A program made the position numbers and the translations under genes. Shown here in pieces: positions 53,088-60,742 of a stretch of DNA of 64,000 bases. The notes under the pieces were generated by a model that made no database searches, was not told where the DNA came from, and saw only the letters and a program-made list of their open reading frames with translations. The DNA is from SKVR01 sp046291875. GTDB lineage: Bacteria; Bacteroidota; Bacteroidia; Bacteroidales; UBA7960. How positions within the stretch are numbered: position 1 is the stretch's first letter; each line of letters starts with the position of its first letter. The DNA is taken from NCBI GenBank assembly GCA_046291875.1, contig JBKBSF010000027.1, positions 1 through 64,000 of the forward strand. Reading direction: 5' to 3'.

Positions 53088-53225
53088 TACATAGGTTTTT
53101 CTCTGTTGGGGTGCGAAACATCCATGATTAATATCTAAACGAACACCAGTATAACAAATTAGAAATCAACATGTCTGCCGGTATAGTATGAGTATTCTGG
53201 GATGTTTGATCTGACCCATAAAAAC

Positions 53226-53317
53226 GGTTTTAACGGATGAATCGAACATTTTTGCGAATATAACACCAACATCCCTAAAAATAGCAAACATGGAGTTTCA
53301 TCCGACCCGTTTAAAAC
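53226..53317. repeat. Imperfect long inverted repeat in divergent promoter region
   Basis: GGTTTTAACGGATGAA (53226-53241) is mirrored by TTCATCCGACCCGTTTAAAAC (53297-53317), allowing for two short bulges. It lies between the BASS gene and rsmE. The remaining part of the gap (53088-53225) has no ORF. It could be a regulator site, a remnant of a small element or a cruciform; nothing decides this. Confidence 0.55.
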
Positions 53318-53352
53318 AAATTTTTTTCGGATGCAATTATCAAACTTAAACA

Positions 53353-53360
53353 TAACTTTG
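53353..53360 (+). promoter_or_regulatory. -7 element (TAACTTTG) before rsmE
   Basis: An exact TAnnTTTG match about 90 bp before the rsmE start. Confidence 0.4.
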
Positions 53361-53449
53361 TCCTACATTGTTGACATCAGCAAGAATTAAATTGTCTGCG
53401 AACTGTCCTTTTGTCGTTGCCCGCTTTACAGGCGTTCAATAAACTGAAT

Positions 53450-54157
53450 ATGCATATTTTTTTCGAAGAAAACCTGGAAAACGCCCTTGTTGAGCTCTCG
53501 CCCGAGGAGTCGCGGCATTGCGCAAAAGTATTGCGCCTGAAGGCGGGCGATGTGGTAGGCTTTGTGGATGGCAAGGGTACCTTTGCGCAGGCAGAGCTGA
53601 TGGAGGTGAGCCCTAAATCTGTATCGGCCACCATCACAAGGCGGCAATTGCATGCTGAGAGAAATTTTCGCATCCATATGGCGGTAGCGCCCACCAAAAA
53701 TATCGATCGTTTTGAATGGTTTCTTGAAAAGGCCACCGAATGCGGGGTGGAGGCAATCACACCGCTGATTTGCGCACAGTCGGAACGTACGGTGGTAAAA
53801 CCCGATCGGCTGCAAAAGATATTGTTGGCCGCCATGAAGCAATCACAGCGTACCTTTTTACCTGTGCTGCATGAAGCGGTCCGGTTCAGGGATTTTCTTG
53901 CGAAGCTCCCCGCCACTGACCAGCTGCTGATCGCCCATTGCGACGAAGGGGAGAAGAATCCTTTACGAGAAGTGTATCAACCCGGCCGCAATGTGGTGAT
54001 GCTCATTGGGCCGGAAGGCGATTTTCAGCCCCAGGAGGTACAGTGGGCCCTGGAGAAGGGAGGAGTGCCGGTATCACTGGGCCAGGCCCGCCTGCGAACC
54101 GAAACAGCTGCTTTGGTGGCTTGTATGCAATTGAATTTTCTTAACGGAGAATTGTAA
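53450..54157 (+). CDS. rsmE: 16S rRNA (uracil-1498-N3)-methyltransferase
   Basis: A 235-residue SPOUT-fold enzyme that methylates U1498 of 16S rRNA. The PUA-like N-terminal part has RHCAKVLRLKAGDVVGFVDG; the SPOUT knot has ECGVEAITPLICAQSERTV, then MLIGPEGDFQPQE, and SLGQARLRTETAAL, all typical of RsmE. The start at 53450 (MHIFFEE) is the family start; the 13 codons upstream are not conserved-looking. Confidence 0.95.
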   Translation: MHIFFEENLENALVELSPEESRHCAKVLRLKAGDVVGFVDGKGTFAQAELMEVSPKSVSATITRRQLHAERNFRIHMAVAPTKNIDRFEWFLEKATECGVEAITPLICAQSERTVVKPDRLQKILLAAMKQSQRTFLPVLHEAVRFRDFLAKLPATDQLLIAHCDEGEKNPLREVYQPGRNVVMLIGPEGDFQPQEVQWALEKGGVPVSLGQARLRTETAALVACMQLNFLNGEL

Positions 54158-54221
54158 TCCCTTTGTTGGATTCACCGGGCGAGAGAAATGATTTACCTTT
54201 AGTTACCAGAAAACATATAGT

Positions 54222-54881
54222 ATGATCGGAATAAGATTGATTTTCCTTTTGATAAGCCTGGGTTATGGCTACCTTGTATCGGCACAGAATTTCCAGATCG
54301 CTACTCTCAAATACAGGGGTGGAGGCGATTGGTATGCCAATCCTACCGCTTTGCCCAACCTGGTTGAATTTACCAACCGCGAAACCGGCACTACCATCAG
54401 CACCGACATTGCCACCGTAGAAGTGGGCAGCCAGAACCTTTTTAACTATCCCTTTGTGTATATGACCGGCCACGGCAACGTGGTGTTCTCGGCACAGGAA
54501 GCCCGCAACCTGCGAAACTACCTGGTGGGGGGAGGGTTTCTGCATGTGGATGATAACTACGGGCTGGATCCGTTTTTCAGAAGAGAAATCGCCAAAGTAT
54601 TCCCCGATATTGAACTGGTGGAGGTGCCCTGGTCGCATCCCATCTATCATCAGCAATTCTCTTTTCCGCAAGGCCCTCCCAAAATCCATGAGCACGACGG
54701 AAAGCCTGCCCAGGGATTCGGTATCTTCTACCAGGGGCGGCTGGTGCTCTATTATACCTACGAAACCGACCTGGGTAATGGCTGGGAAGACCAGGCTGTA
54801 CACAACAATCCACAGGAAATAAGATTGAAAGCCCTGCGTATGGGGGCCAACCTGCTTCAGTATGTTTTTAACAGGGAGTGA
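54222..54881 (+). CDS. DUF4159 domain protein, exported
   Basis: A 219-residue protein, signal peptide to about residue 21 (GYLVSAQ) and then a DUF4159 domain: FQIATLKYRGGGDWYANPTA, YMTGHGNVVFSAQEARNLRNY, GGFLHVDDNYGLDPFFRREI and NYL-type GLUTAMINE AMIDOTRANSFERASE-like folds in the wider family. Several Asp and His (HVDDNYG, SHPIYH) line the likely site but no reaction is established. It follows rsmE by 64 bp in the same direction. The last codons AACAGGGAGTGA merge with a purine-rich word repeat that supplies the stop. Confidence 0.85.
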   Translation: MIGIRLIFLLISLGYGYLVSAQNFQIATLKYRGGGDWYANPTALPNLVEFTNRETGTTISTDIATVEVGSQNLFNYPFVYMTGHGNVVFSAQEARNLRNYLVGGGFLHVDDNYGLDPFFRREIAKVFPDIELVEVPWSHPIYHQQFSFPQGPPKIHEHDGKPAQGFGIFYQGRLVLYYTYETDLGNGWEDQAVHNNPQEIRLKALRMGANLLQYVFNRE

Positions 54882-55000
54882 GGGAGTGAGAGGAGAGGTG
54901 AAAGGTAAGATGTGAGATGTGAGATGTGAGAGGAGAGAGGTAAATGGTCAGTGGTCATTGGCAATGGCTAATGACTAATGGCTCATTGCTGATGGCTTCT
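54872..55000 (+). repeat. Word repeat at the DUF4159 gene end
   Basis: GAGTGAGGGAGTGAGAGG, three copies of GATGTGAGAT-type words, and then variants of CAGTGGTCATTGGC and GGCTAATGACTAATGG run over about 120 bp. The stop codon TGA of the DUF4159 gene is part of the first word. Confidence 0.7.
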
Positions 55001-55083
55001 GCTTCTAACTCAGGTTTTAGCATACGCGGGTTTTTGGGCTACGCCTTTAACTTTCAATTGCCTTCCCGAAGGAATTTTTGTCA

Positions 55084-55140
55084 TGAAAATGCGCCATAAT
55101 GTCATTTGCACAAGCAAAAAATGACATTATGGCGTTTTCG
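55084..55140. repeat. 16-bp perfect inverted repeat upstream of hsp20
   Basis: CGCCATAATGTCATTT (55092-55107) and its exact complement (55119-55134) flank an 11-nt loop; five further outer pairs (GAAAA/TTTTC) follow after a 2-nt bulge on the left arm. It could be an activator site 110-165 bp upstream of the sigma-54-like element, or a bidirectional terminator. T runs on both sides are only four long. Confidence 0.85.
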
Positions 55141-55247
55141 TTTGGGCAGGGGTTTGAGTGTATGGGCGGTGTGTTTCAGTTGTAATATGCAGAAAAACAG
55201 TCATGTAAATTGTATTCTGTGGTTTTTTGGGTTTGGGGATGTTTTTT

Positions 55248-55264
55248 TTGGCATTGGAATTGAA
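55248..55264 (+). promoter_or_regulatory. Sigma-54-like -24/-12 element
   Basis: TTGGCATTGGAATTGAA gives TGGCA, five bases, then TTG, matching the sigma-54 form TGGCAc-N5-TTGCa except for the last GC dinucleotide (GA here). It lies 38 bp before the small ORF and about 184 bp before hsp20. No TAnnTTTG element is nearby. Confidence 0.4.
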
Positions 55265-55301
55265 AAATGGCTAGTGCAAACATAAAAACAACTACACGAT
55301 C

Positions 55302-55376
55302 ATGAGACAAGTAAAAAGAACCTACTCCTGGTTTCCGGGATTGCCTTCCTGGAGAAACCGCAGACGTAACAAGTAA
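55302..55376 (+). CDS. Possible 24-residue peptide before hsp20
   Basis: ATG at 55302 opens a 24-codon frame ending in TAA TAA. It is rich in Arg, Trp and Pro (residues YSWFPGLPSWRNRRR). It lies between the sigma-54-like element and hsp20, 71 bp upstream of the latter. It may be a leader peptide or a small basic protein, or chance. Confidence 0.35.
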   Translation: MRQVKRTYSWFPGLPSWRNRRRNK

Positions 55377-55447
55377 TAACTTGAAAATTTAATCAGATAA
55401 AAATCAAACCTAATGAATGTTTCACTTAAAAAATGGAGGATTAAGCT

Positions 55448-55900
55448 ATGACACTTGCAAGAATTTCAAATCCGTGGTTCCCCAACTTCCCTTCGCTGCT
55501 TGATCGCTTTTTTGAAGGAGATTTGATGGACTGGAACAGCAACAATTTCTCAACCACCAACAGCACATTGCCTGCAGTAAACATCAAGGAAAATGCTGAT
55601 GAGTTTCGCATCGAGGTAGCTGTGCCGGGTATGCGCAAAGAAGATTTTAAAGTGGATTTCAACAACGGTCGTCTGACCATCTCCTCTGAGAAGCAGCAGG
55701 AGAATGTTGAGAAGGAAGGTGAAAAGGTTACCCGTCGCGAATTCAGCTACCAATCATTCCAGCGCAGCTTTACCATTCCCGAAAATGTTGTGAATGCAGA
55801 AAAGATCAGTGCTCGCTATGAGAATGGTATCCTTCACCTTACCTTGCCAAAGCGCGAAGAGGTGAAACCCAAACCTGCACGTCAGATAGCCATCTCATAA
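55448..55900 (+). CDS. Hsp20/alpha-crystallin small heat-shock protein
   Basis: A 150-residue ATP-independent chaperone that binds unfolding proteins. The N-terminal part has WFPNFPSLLDRFFEGD, a common Bacteroidota start. The alpha-crystallin domain (about 40-135) has PAVNIKENADEFRIEVAVPG, KEDFKVDFNNGRLTISSEKQ and the C-terminal YENGILHLTLPKR. The tail KPARQIAIS has the I-x-I motif that locks the oligomer. GGAGG about 10 nt upstream of ATG fixes the start. A strong bidirectional terminator follows. Confidence 0.96.
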   Translation: MTLARISNPWFPNFPSLLDRFFEGDLMDWNSNNFSTTNSTLPAVNIKENADEFRIEVAVPGMRKEDFKVDFNNGRLTISSEKQQENVEKEGEKVTRREFSYQSFQRSFTIPENVVNAEKISARYENGILHLTLPKREEVKPKPARQIAIS

Positions 55901-55926
55901 GTAAGTGGTGTTGATTGGGTTAATAA

Positions 55927-55962
55927 CAAAGACAGCCGGAAGTTACTCCGGCTGTCTTTGTT
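55927..55962. terminator. Bidirectional terminator between hsp20 and hldD
   Basis: CAAAGACAGCCGGA and TCCGGCTGTCTTTG form a perfect 14-bp stem with a 6-nt loop, with T-rich sequence on the plus side and A-rich on the other. The two genes converge on it. Confidence 0.93.
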
Positions 55963-55981
55963 GTATTAAGATGCGTTAGGA

Positions 55982-56947
55982 TCAGTAATAAGTGCCTGCC
56001 AGCAGATAGCCCTGCACATAGTCTGTAACGCCTTGTTCGAGGGTGTGGAAAGGAGCGTTGTAGCCGATACCGCGCAGTTTGTCCATCCGTGCCTGAGTAA
56101 AATACTGATACTTGTCGCGGATGTCGGCAGGAGTATCCATAAACTCTATCACGGGCTCCATCTCCAGGGCCCTGAAGGTGGCAGTGGCCAGATCGTAAAA
56201 ACTGCGCGCCTCTCCGGTGCCCAGGTTATAAATGCCCGAGTTTCTTTTTTGCATCATCAGAAAAAAACAAACCTTCACTACATCCTTTACATACACAAAA
56301 TCGCGCAGCTGCTTCCCATCTTCAAATCCTTGCTTGTGCGAACGAAACAGTTTCATCTTGCCTGTAGCCCTGATCTGGTTGAAGGCATGAAAGACTACTG
56401 ATGCCATGCGGCTTTTGTGGTATTCGTTGGGGCCATAGACATTGAAGAATTTCAACCCGGCCCAGAAATACGGTTGTTTTTCCTGCTGCAGGGCCCATTT
56501 GTCAAATTCGTTTTTGCTTTCGCCATACGGGTTGAGGGGCTTGAGGTTCTCCACCACATCGTGATCGTCGTTGTAGCCCAGTTCACCATCGCCATAGGTG
56601 GCAGCAGAGGAGGCATATACCAGCGGGATCTGGTAGTCGGCACACGCCTGCCACATTTTTTTGGAATAGTTCAGGTTGAGTTTATCGAAAACCTTTACGC
56701 TGAATTCGGTGGTATCGGTACGCGCACCCATGTGAAAGATAAAATTCACCTGTTTGTGGTTTTCGCGAAGCCACTCGAAAAATACTTCCCTGTCAATTTT
56801 CTGCCTGAAAGTTTTGTTTTCCAGGTTTTTGTTCTTGTCTGCACGGGTAAAATCGTCGACTACTGCAATGTCTTTGTATCCTTTGTTGTTGAGTTTATTT
56901 ACCAGACAACTGCCTATAAATCCTGCTGCTCCTGTTACAATGATCAT
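55982..56947 (-). CDS. hldD: ADP-L-glycero-D-manno-heptose 6-epimerase
   Basis: Last step in making ADP-heptose for the lipopolysaccharide core. The 321-residue protein starts with the NADP motif MIIVTGAAGFIGSCL. FHMGARTDTTE is the family segment, SSAATYGDGE and NPYGESKNEFD hold the active-site Ser, Tyr and Lys, and YVKDVVKVCFFL follows. The start at 56947 is directly at the Rossmann strand. A -7 element TACCTTTG is 79 nt upstream. Fits with WaaA: this cell makes a Kdo-heptose inner core. Confidence 0.95.
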   Translation of the reverse strand: MIIVTGAAGFIGSCLVNKLNNKGYKDIAVVDDFTRADKNKNLENKTFRQKIDREVFFEWLRENHKQVNFIFHMGARTDTTEFSVKVFDKLNLNYSKKMWQACADYQIPLVYASSAATYGDGELGYNDDHDVVENLKPLNPYGESKNEFDKWALQQEKQPYFWAGLKFFNVYGPNEYHKSRMASVVFHAFNQIRATGKMKLFRSHKQGFEDGKQLRDFVYVKDVVKVCFFLMMQKRNSGIYNLGTGEARSFYDLATATFRALEMEPVIEFMDTPADIRDKYQYFTQARMDKLRGIGYNAPFHTLEQGVTDYVQGYLLAGTYY

Positions 56948-57025
56948 AATTGGGGATTTGAAATGGGGTGAAACACGCAATGGGTTTTGTATTGCTGAGT
57001 TTTTCCGGTATTGAGGCCGGAGTTG

Positions 57026-57033
57026 CAAAGGTA
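57026..57033 (-). promoter_or_regulatory. -7 element (TACCTTTG) of hldD
   Basis: An exact TAnnTTTG match on the minus strand between mqnB and hldD. Confidence 0.45.
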
Positions 57034-57059
57034 AAACTCTTGTGCAAAACTACAGTGGG

Positions 57060-57737
57060 TTACTCAAGCAATACCTGCAAAATAACCTTGTTGAGATTTT
57101 CAATGGCTTTGGGTATGCTCCAGCGGTCGGTGTCGTGGTTTTCAACATAATTGGATATGGAGCGGATCTGTGCACAGGGAATGTCTTCGGCCAGGCATGC
57201 GAACAAAAAAGCGGCACCTTCCATGCTCTCGGTGGCAGGGTTGCAACGCTGCCTGATTTTTTCGATGCTCTTATTGGTGGTGTGCACCCTGTTTACGGTA
57301 ATGCTGCGCACAGTGCGCAGGTTGTTAATGGTTTTGCTTTTCAGGGGCATTTCATTTACCAGTTGTCCATCCTTGTAGGGGAAATAGTTTTCTTCCAGTA
57401 GTTTCAGGTCTATCAAAGAGAGGAAATACTCTCCCTGTTCGGAGCCCAGTTCGGGAAACTGATCGTGGGTAATGTGCACCACTTCTCCCAGCTCCAGGTT
57501 GCGGTCGAAGCAGCCGGCAATTCCCAGATTCAGCGCTGCATCGTAATGGTGGCGCATCAACGCTTTGCCCATGAGGTAGGCTGTGGGCACCATGCCCACT
57601 CCCGTAGTGAGTACATCGAGGGTGAGCTTGTTAAAGCTGTAGCGGTTCATGTGAGCATCCACCCTTTCCTCAAAGGTGAAATGCTTGATCAATGGCTTAA
57701 TTTCAAGGGTGGTAGCAGATACAATCAGGATTCTCAT
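57060..57737 (-). CDS. mqnB: Futalosine hydrolase
   Basis: A 225-residue nucleosidase of the MTA/SAH nucleosidase fold that cleaves futalosine to dehypoxanthine futalosine, step two of the alternative menaquinone pathway. MRILIVSATTLEIKPLI is the typical start; LTTGVGMVPTAYLMGKAL, ALNLGIAGCFD and ATESMEGAAFLFAC (with the catalytic Glu) are the nucleosidase blocks, and SISNYVENHDTDRWSI is the MqnB-type active-site end. It shows that menaquinone is made through futalosine, so respiration is likely. MqnA, MqnC and MqnD are not in the window. Confidence 0.93.
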   Translation of the reverse strand: MRILIVSATTLEIKPLIKHFTFEERVDAHMNRYSFNKLTLDVLTTGVGMVPTAYLMGKALMRHHYDAALNLGIAGCFDRNLELGEVVHITHDQFPELGSEQGEYFLSLIDLKLLEENYFPYKDGQLVNEMPLKSKTINNLRTVRSITVNRVHTTNKSIEKIRQRCNPATESMEGAAFLFACLAEDIPCAQIRSISNYVENHDTDRWSIPKAIENLNKVILQVLLE

Positions 57738-57904
57738 CTTTGTAATACTTTGGTTTGGCGGAGTAAATATACAAACAAAAGTGATGTTGAAGCCTTTGTG
57801 GGTTTAAAATGCAGATAAGTTGCCTGATGTGTAATCCGTGAAAACCGGGCACGTAATCAAATCAATGGGGAAGAGAACTGTACTCAGAAAACCTTGTAAA
57901 AACA

Positions 57905-57991
57905 GAACGCAGATACTGCCGATCATGCAATGTTGATATCAGAATTAACCTGTTAAACCAACATTGCAGAGAATCAACCTTATCTGCGTTC
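57905..57991. other. Nested inverted repeats, possible structured RNA
   Basis: GAACGCAGATA (57905-57915) pairs with TATCTGCGTTC (57981-57991), and inside it TGCAATGTTG (57926-57935) pairs with CAACATTGCA (57959-57968). All 21 pairs are perfect. There is no T run on either side. It lies 34 bp beyond the stop of the DUF4914 gene, which could place it in that gene's 3' end. The rest of 57738-58025 shows nothing else. Confidence 0.5.
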
Positions 57992-58025
57992 CAATCAGAG
58001 GTTTAGTCAACAACCTTTGGGGTTG

Positions 58026-59891
58026 TTACTTTTTGATGAGCTTTTCGTAGTCTTCTGCCGTGCCGTCATTGAGGCATGTTTCAATGATCTGGCGGCCAAG
58101 ATCCGATAGGCCTTCTACTCTGTATTGCTGCAATTCTTTTTTGAAGAATTCCATGAGTATAGCAGCACCTTTATCATACCCATCAAAGCCAATTTCGGGT
58201 TGCTTATATACCTTCAAAAAGCGTGAGGGGATCTTTGAGCCTTCGATGGTCAGGTAGTTCAGTTCATAGCCCAGCAGTGTACAACGGGCAGGCTGTATCT
58301 GGGTAGAACGGAAGCGTGAATTGCCTCTTCGGGTAAGGTATTCGCGCATAAGCATCTGGGGCATAAATCCTACCCTCCAGTTGCCAATGTGCTGATTGGG
58401 CGAAATAACATACTGTGTAATGGTGTTGTCTACAATCTGTTCCAGCAGCAGGTTGGCATGATTTACTTTTTCGCCGGTGGCAAAGGGCCAGTAGGAGCCC
58501 ACACCTTCACTCTGCATACCGCCTTTGTCAACAATGCTGGGGTTGGCATGGCCCCTTGGAGAAACCAGTCGCCACAACCACGCAAGAGCTGGGGGCAAAA
58601 TGTGGAACAATCCGAAGATACCATAGGATGGGTTTTCAGCGGTGCAAGGAGGAGTGCGCACACCAAAGCTTCTGATATCGATGGAGACAGGCTCGTTTAC
58701 CACATTGGGGAATGCTCTGCGAGGTACAACTACCCTTGGGTTGGGGCAGGGTTTGCCAGGCTCATCTTCTATATGGTTCCATACCAGGGCTGTGCCGCCG
58801 GGATTGGTGTCGATATTCAGGAACAGGAAAGGCCTTTTGGTGTTGATGGTGAGTTTTTCCAGGATGGGATCTTTCCCGTACTCTGTAATGCTGTCGGTTC
58901 TTATAAACCATGCATTCTCAGCGTCAATGATCCTGATACGCCCGCTACCGGTCTGAAAGGAAGGGTGCACCATCCCCATGTCGTCGCAGATGGGACGGAT
59001 TTCGCAAAACTGCGGAATGGTAAGGGTACGACGCTCATTGGAGGTGAGGTTGTAGCCAATAAGAACTTCTCCATTGGGCTCCCTCAAAATGTGCTGGAGC
59101 ATCTCACTTTTTCCACCACCGCTGGCACCTTCGTGCATAAAGCGGGTAATGTTGTCGTAAGGACTGATGGACTCAACAGCTGAGCAATGGGCTGTAGACC
59201 AGCCTTCATCCTCACCAATAGAGAGGATAACACCATAAATCCCTTTTTTGGCGCTGGGGCCAGGATAGAGATTGTAGGAGAATACTTCGTAAACCTTATC
59301 TGTACGGTTATGCACCACCACCTGTTTTCCGTCGAAATGGGTATGACGGAAGGGAGGAGCAACGTAAATAGCCACTTTTATGTCGTAACAATCAGGAATA
59401 GCTTCTAAGGGCACGATGCGCTGCAACATGGCCAGACCCATGGCAAAAAAGCCTGCATTGGCCGGAACAATGGCCAGGCCATAACTGCATTTCTCCAGGT
59501 TGCCGATCTTGAAATAGAATGCTGCCAGATCCTGCTTTACCATCCAGTCAAAGGTTTGTGTCCTGAGATCCTCAAAAGGATAGTTGAAACGGTCTTTGAA
59601 CAGGGGCTGGTCGGTGGGTTTGTCATCGCCAATGGCCATGGTGTCAGGGTCTCTGCGCCGCATGTAGGTTTCTGTATAATTGGCAGAAATACCATTGGTT
59701 ACCCTGTGCACGATTGCTTCCGTTACCTCGCCCTTGCCTTCAACATCGTATTTTACTTCAAAATAATTACTCCCCTTGCCGTTTACGGCGGCATCAGCCA
59801 GCTGCTCAACGGTGTCAAACACCGTAAAACTTGGAGCGTTTTCAATCAAATTTACTGCCTCTGCAGGCAATTTAATTTTCATTTTTTCCAT
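58026..59891 (-). CDS. DUF4914 family P-loop protein
   Basis: A 621-residue cytoplasmic protein of the DUF4914 family. A nucleotide-binding motif, HEGASGGGKSEML, lies at about residues 251-263; later blocks include FLNIDTNPGG with NHIEDEPGKPCPNPRVV, and LPPALAWLWRLVSPRGHANPS. The P-loop form and the Asp- and Arg-rich blocks after it recall phosphoenolpyruvate carboxykinase, and I suggest a PEPCK-like kinase fold, but the reaction is unknown. The first 120 residues include a YMRRRDPDTMAIGDD block. Starts at 59891 or three codons later are both possible. Not part of an operon. Confidence 0.85.
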   Translation of the reverse strand: MEKMKIKLPAEAVNLIENAPSFTVFDTVEQLADAAVNGKGSNYFEVKYDVEGKGEVTEAIVHRVTNGISANYTETYMRRRDPDTMAIGDDKPTDQPLFKDRFNYPFEDLRTQTFDWMVKQDLAAFYFKIGNLEKCSYGLAIVPANAGFFAMGLAMLQRIVPLEAIPDCYDIKVAIYVAPPFRHTHFDGKQVVVHNRTDKVYEVFSYNLYPGPSAKKGIYGVILSIGEDEGWSTAHCSAVESISPYDNITRFMHEGASGGGKSEMLQHILREPNGEVLIGYNLTSNERRTLTIPQFCEIRPICDDMGMVHPSFQTGSGRIRIIDAENAWFIRTDSITEYGKDPILEKLTINTKRPFLFLNIDTNPGGTALVWNHIEDEPGKPCPNPRVVVPRRAFPNVVNEPVSIDIRSFGVRTPPCTAENPSYGIFGLFHILPPALAWLWRLVSPRGHANPSIVDKGGMQSEGVGSYWPFATGEKVNHANLLLEQIVDNTITQYVISPNQHIGNWRVGFMPQMLMREYLTRRGNSRFRSTQIQPARCTLLGYELNYLTIEGSKIPSRFLKVYKQPEIGFDGYDKGAAILMEFFKKELQQYRVEGLSDLGRQIIETCLNDGTAEDYEKLIKK

Positions 59892-59985
59892 AAAACCAAT
59901 TTGTTATTCGTTAATAATAGAAACAAATAAGCATACCAGCTGCCAGGTAAGTTATTTCAACCGTTAAATAATTGAGATAAACATA

Positions 59986-60018
59986 CAAAAACCTCGCACA
60001 TCATATCTGTGTGAGGTT
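59986..60018 (-). terminator. Hairpin with T tail on the minus strand
   Basis: On the minus strand AACCTCACACA and TGTGCGAGGTT pair (one G-U or mismatch) and are followed by TTTGT. It may end minus-strand transcripts from the phosphoesterase gene before they reach DUF4914. The rest of 59892-60187 holds no ORF. Confidence 0.55.
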
Positions 60019-60187
60019 CAAGGTTTTGCTTGTCCATAACGGGCAAACAAATATAGTGAAGTTTTTTAAGGAAGTCCTCGGTAGTTTTACGGGGATAATT
60101 TTTCGGGGTGATAGTAATTTCCAATTTACTGTGAATGAAAACTCATTAACTTTAGTTGCGCAAAAGATTTAATAAATATTACGATCG

Positions 60188-60607
60188 ATGTACACTTTTC
60201 TGAGAATCATTGTCATTTGCATTCTCTCCGTCAATGCCATGGGTGCCCTTTATGGCGGGCTGAGCCTCATGCTTGACCCATCGGGTGCTTTGTTGCAAAT
60301 GCCCCTCAATTTTCTGGAGCATTCCCCCTTTTCCAGCTACCTGGTGCCGGGTATTGTCCTTTTTGTGGTCAACGGCTTGTTCAGTCTGCTTACCCTGTTT
60401 ATGGTATTGCGCAAACACCCCCAGTGCCAGCGCTTTATTATGGCACAGGGTGTTTTGCTGGCCGGATGGATTGCCGTGCAGGTGGCCATGCTGCAAATTT
60501 TCTATGCGCCCTTGCACCTGCCCTTCTTTTTGATGGGAGCTTTTCTGTTGTTTTCAGGGGTTATAATGGCAAAGCAAAAAAGGACAAATCCGGGCGAGGA
60601 GATTTAA
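60188..60607 (+). CDS. Small integral membrane protein
   Basis: A 139-residue protein with about four membrane helices: residues 4-30, 50-74, 86-106 and 110-127. Short loops hold LMLDPSGALLQMPLNFLEHSPF and LRKHPQCQR. The fold recalls small DUF-type four-helix proteins (DoxX-like in size), but the family is not certain. It is alone, with the phosphoesterase gene converging from the right. Confidence 0.75.
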   Translation: MYTFLRIIVICILSVNAMGALYGGLSLMLDPSGALLQMPLNFLEHSPFSSYLVPGIVLFVVNGLFSLLTLFMVLRKHPQCQRFIMAQGVLLAGWIAVQVAMLQIFYAPLHLPFFLMGAFLLFSGVIMAKQKRTNPGEEI

Positions 60608-60742
60608 TAGTAAATACTGTGCAGCCATCCTTTGAAGAACTTGTCAATCAGTAAAAACTCATGAGACCTTTTTGCTATGGCATGCCAGGTCTTTGTTTTG
60701 CAGGTATTTCCTTTTTCTGCCTTTCAAGGAATTGCGGAGAAT

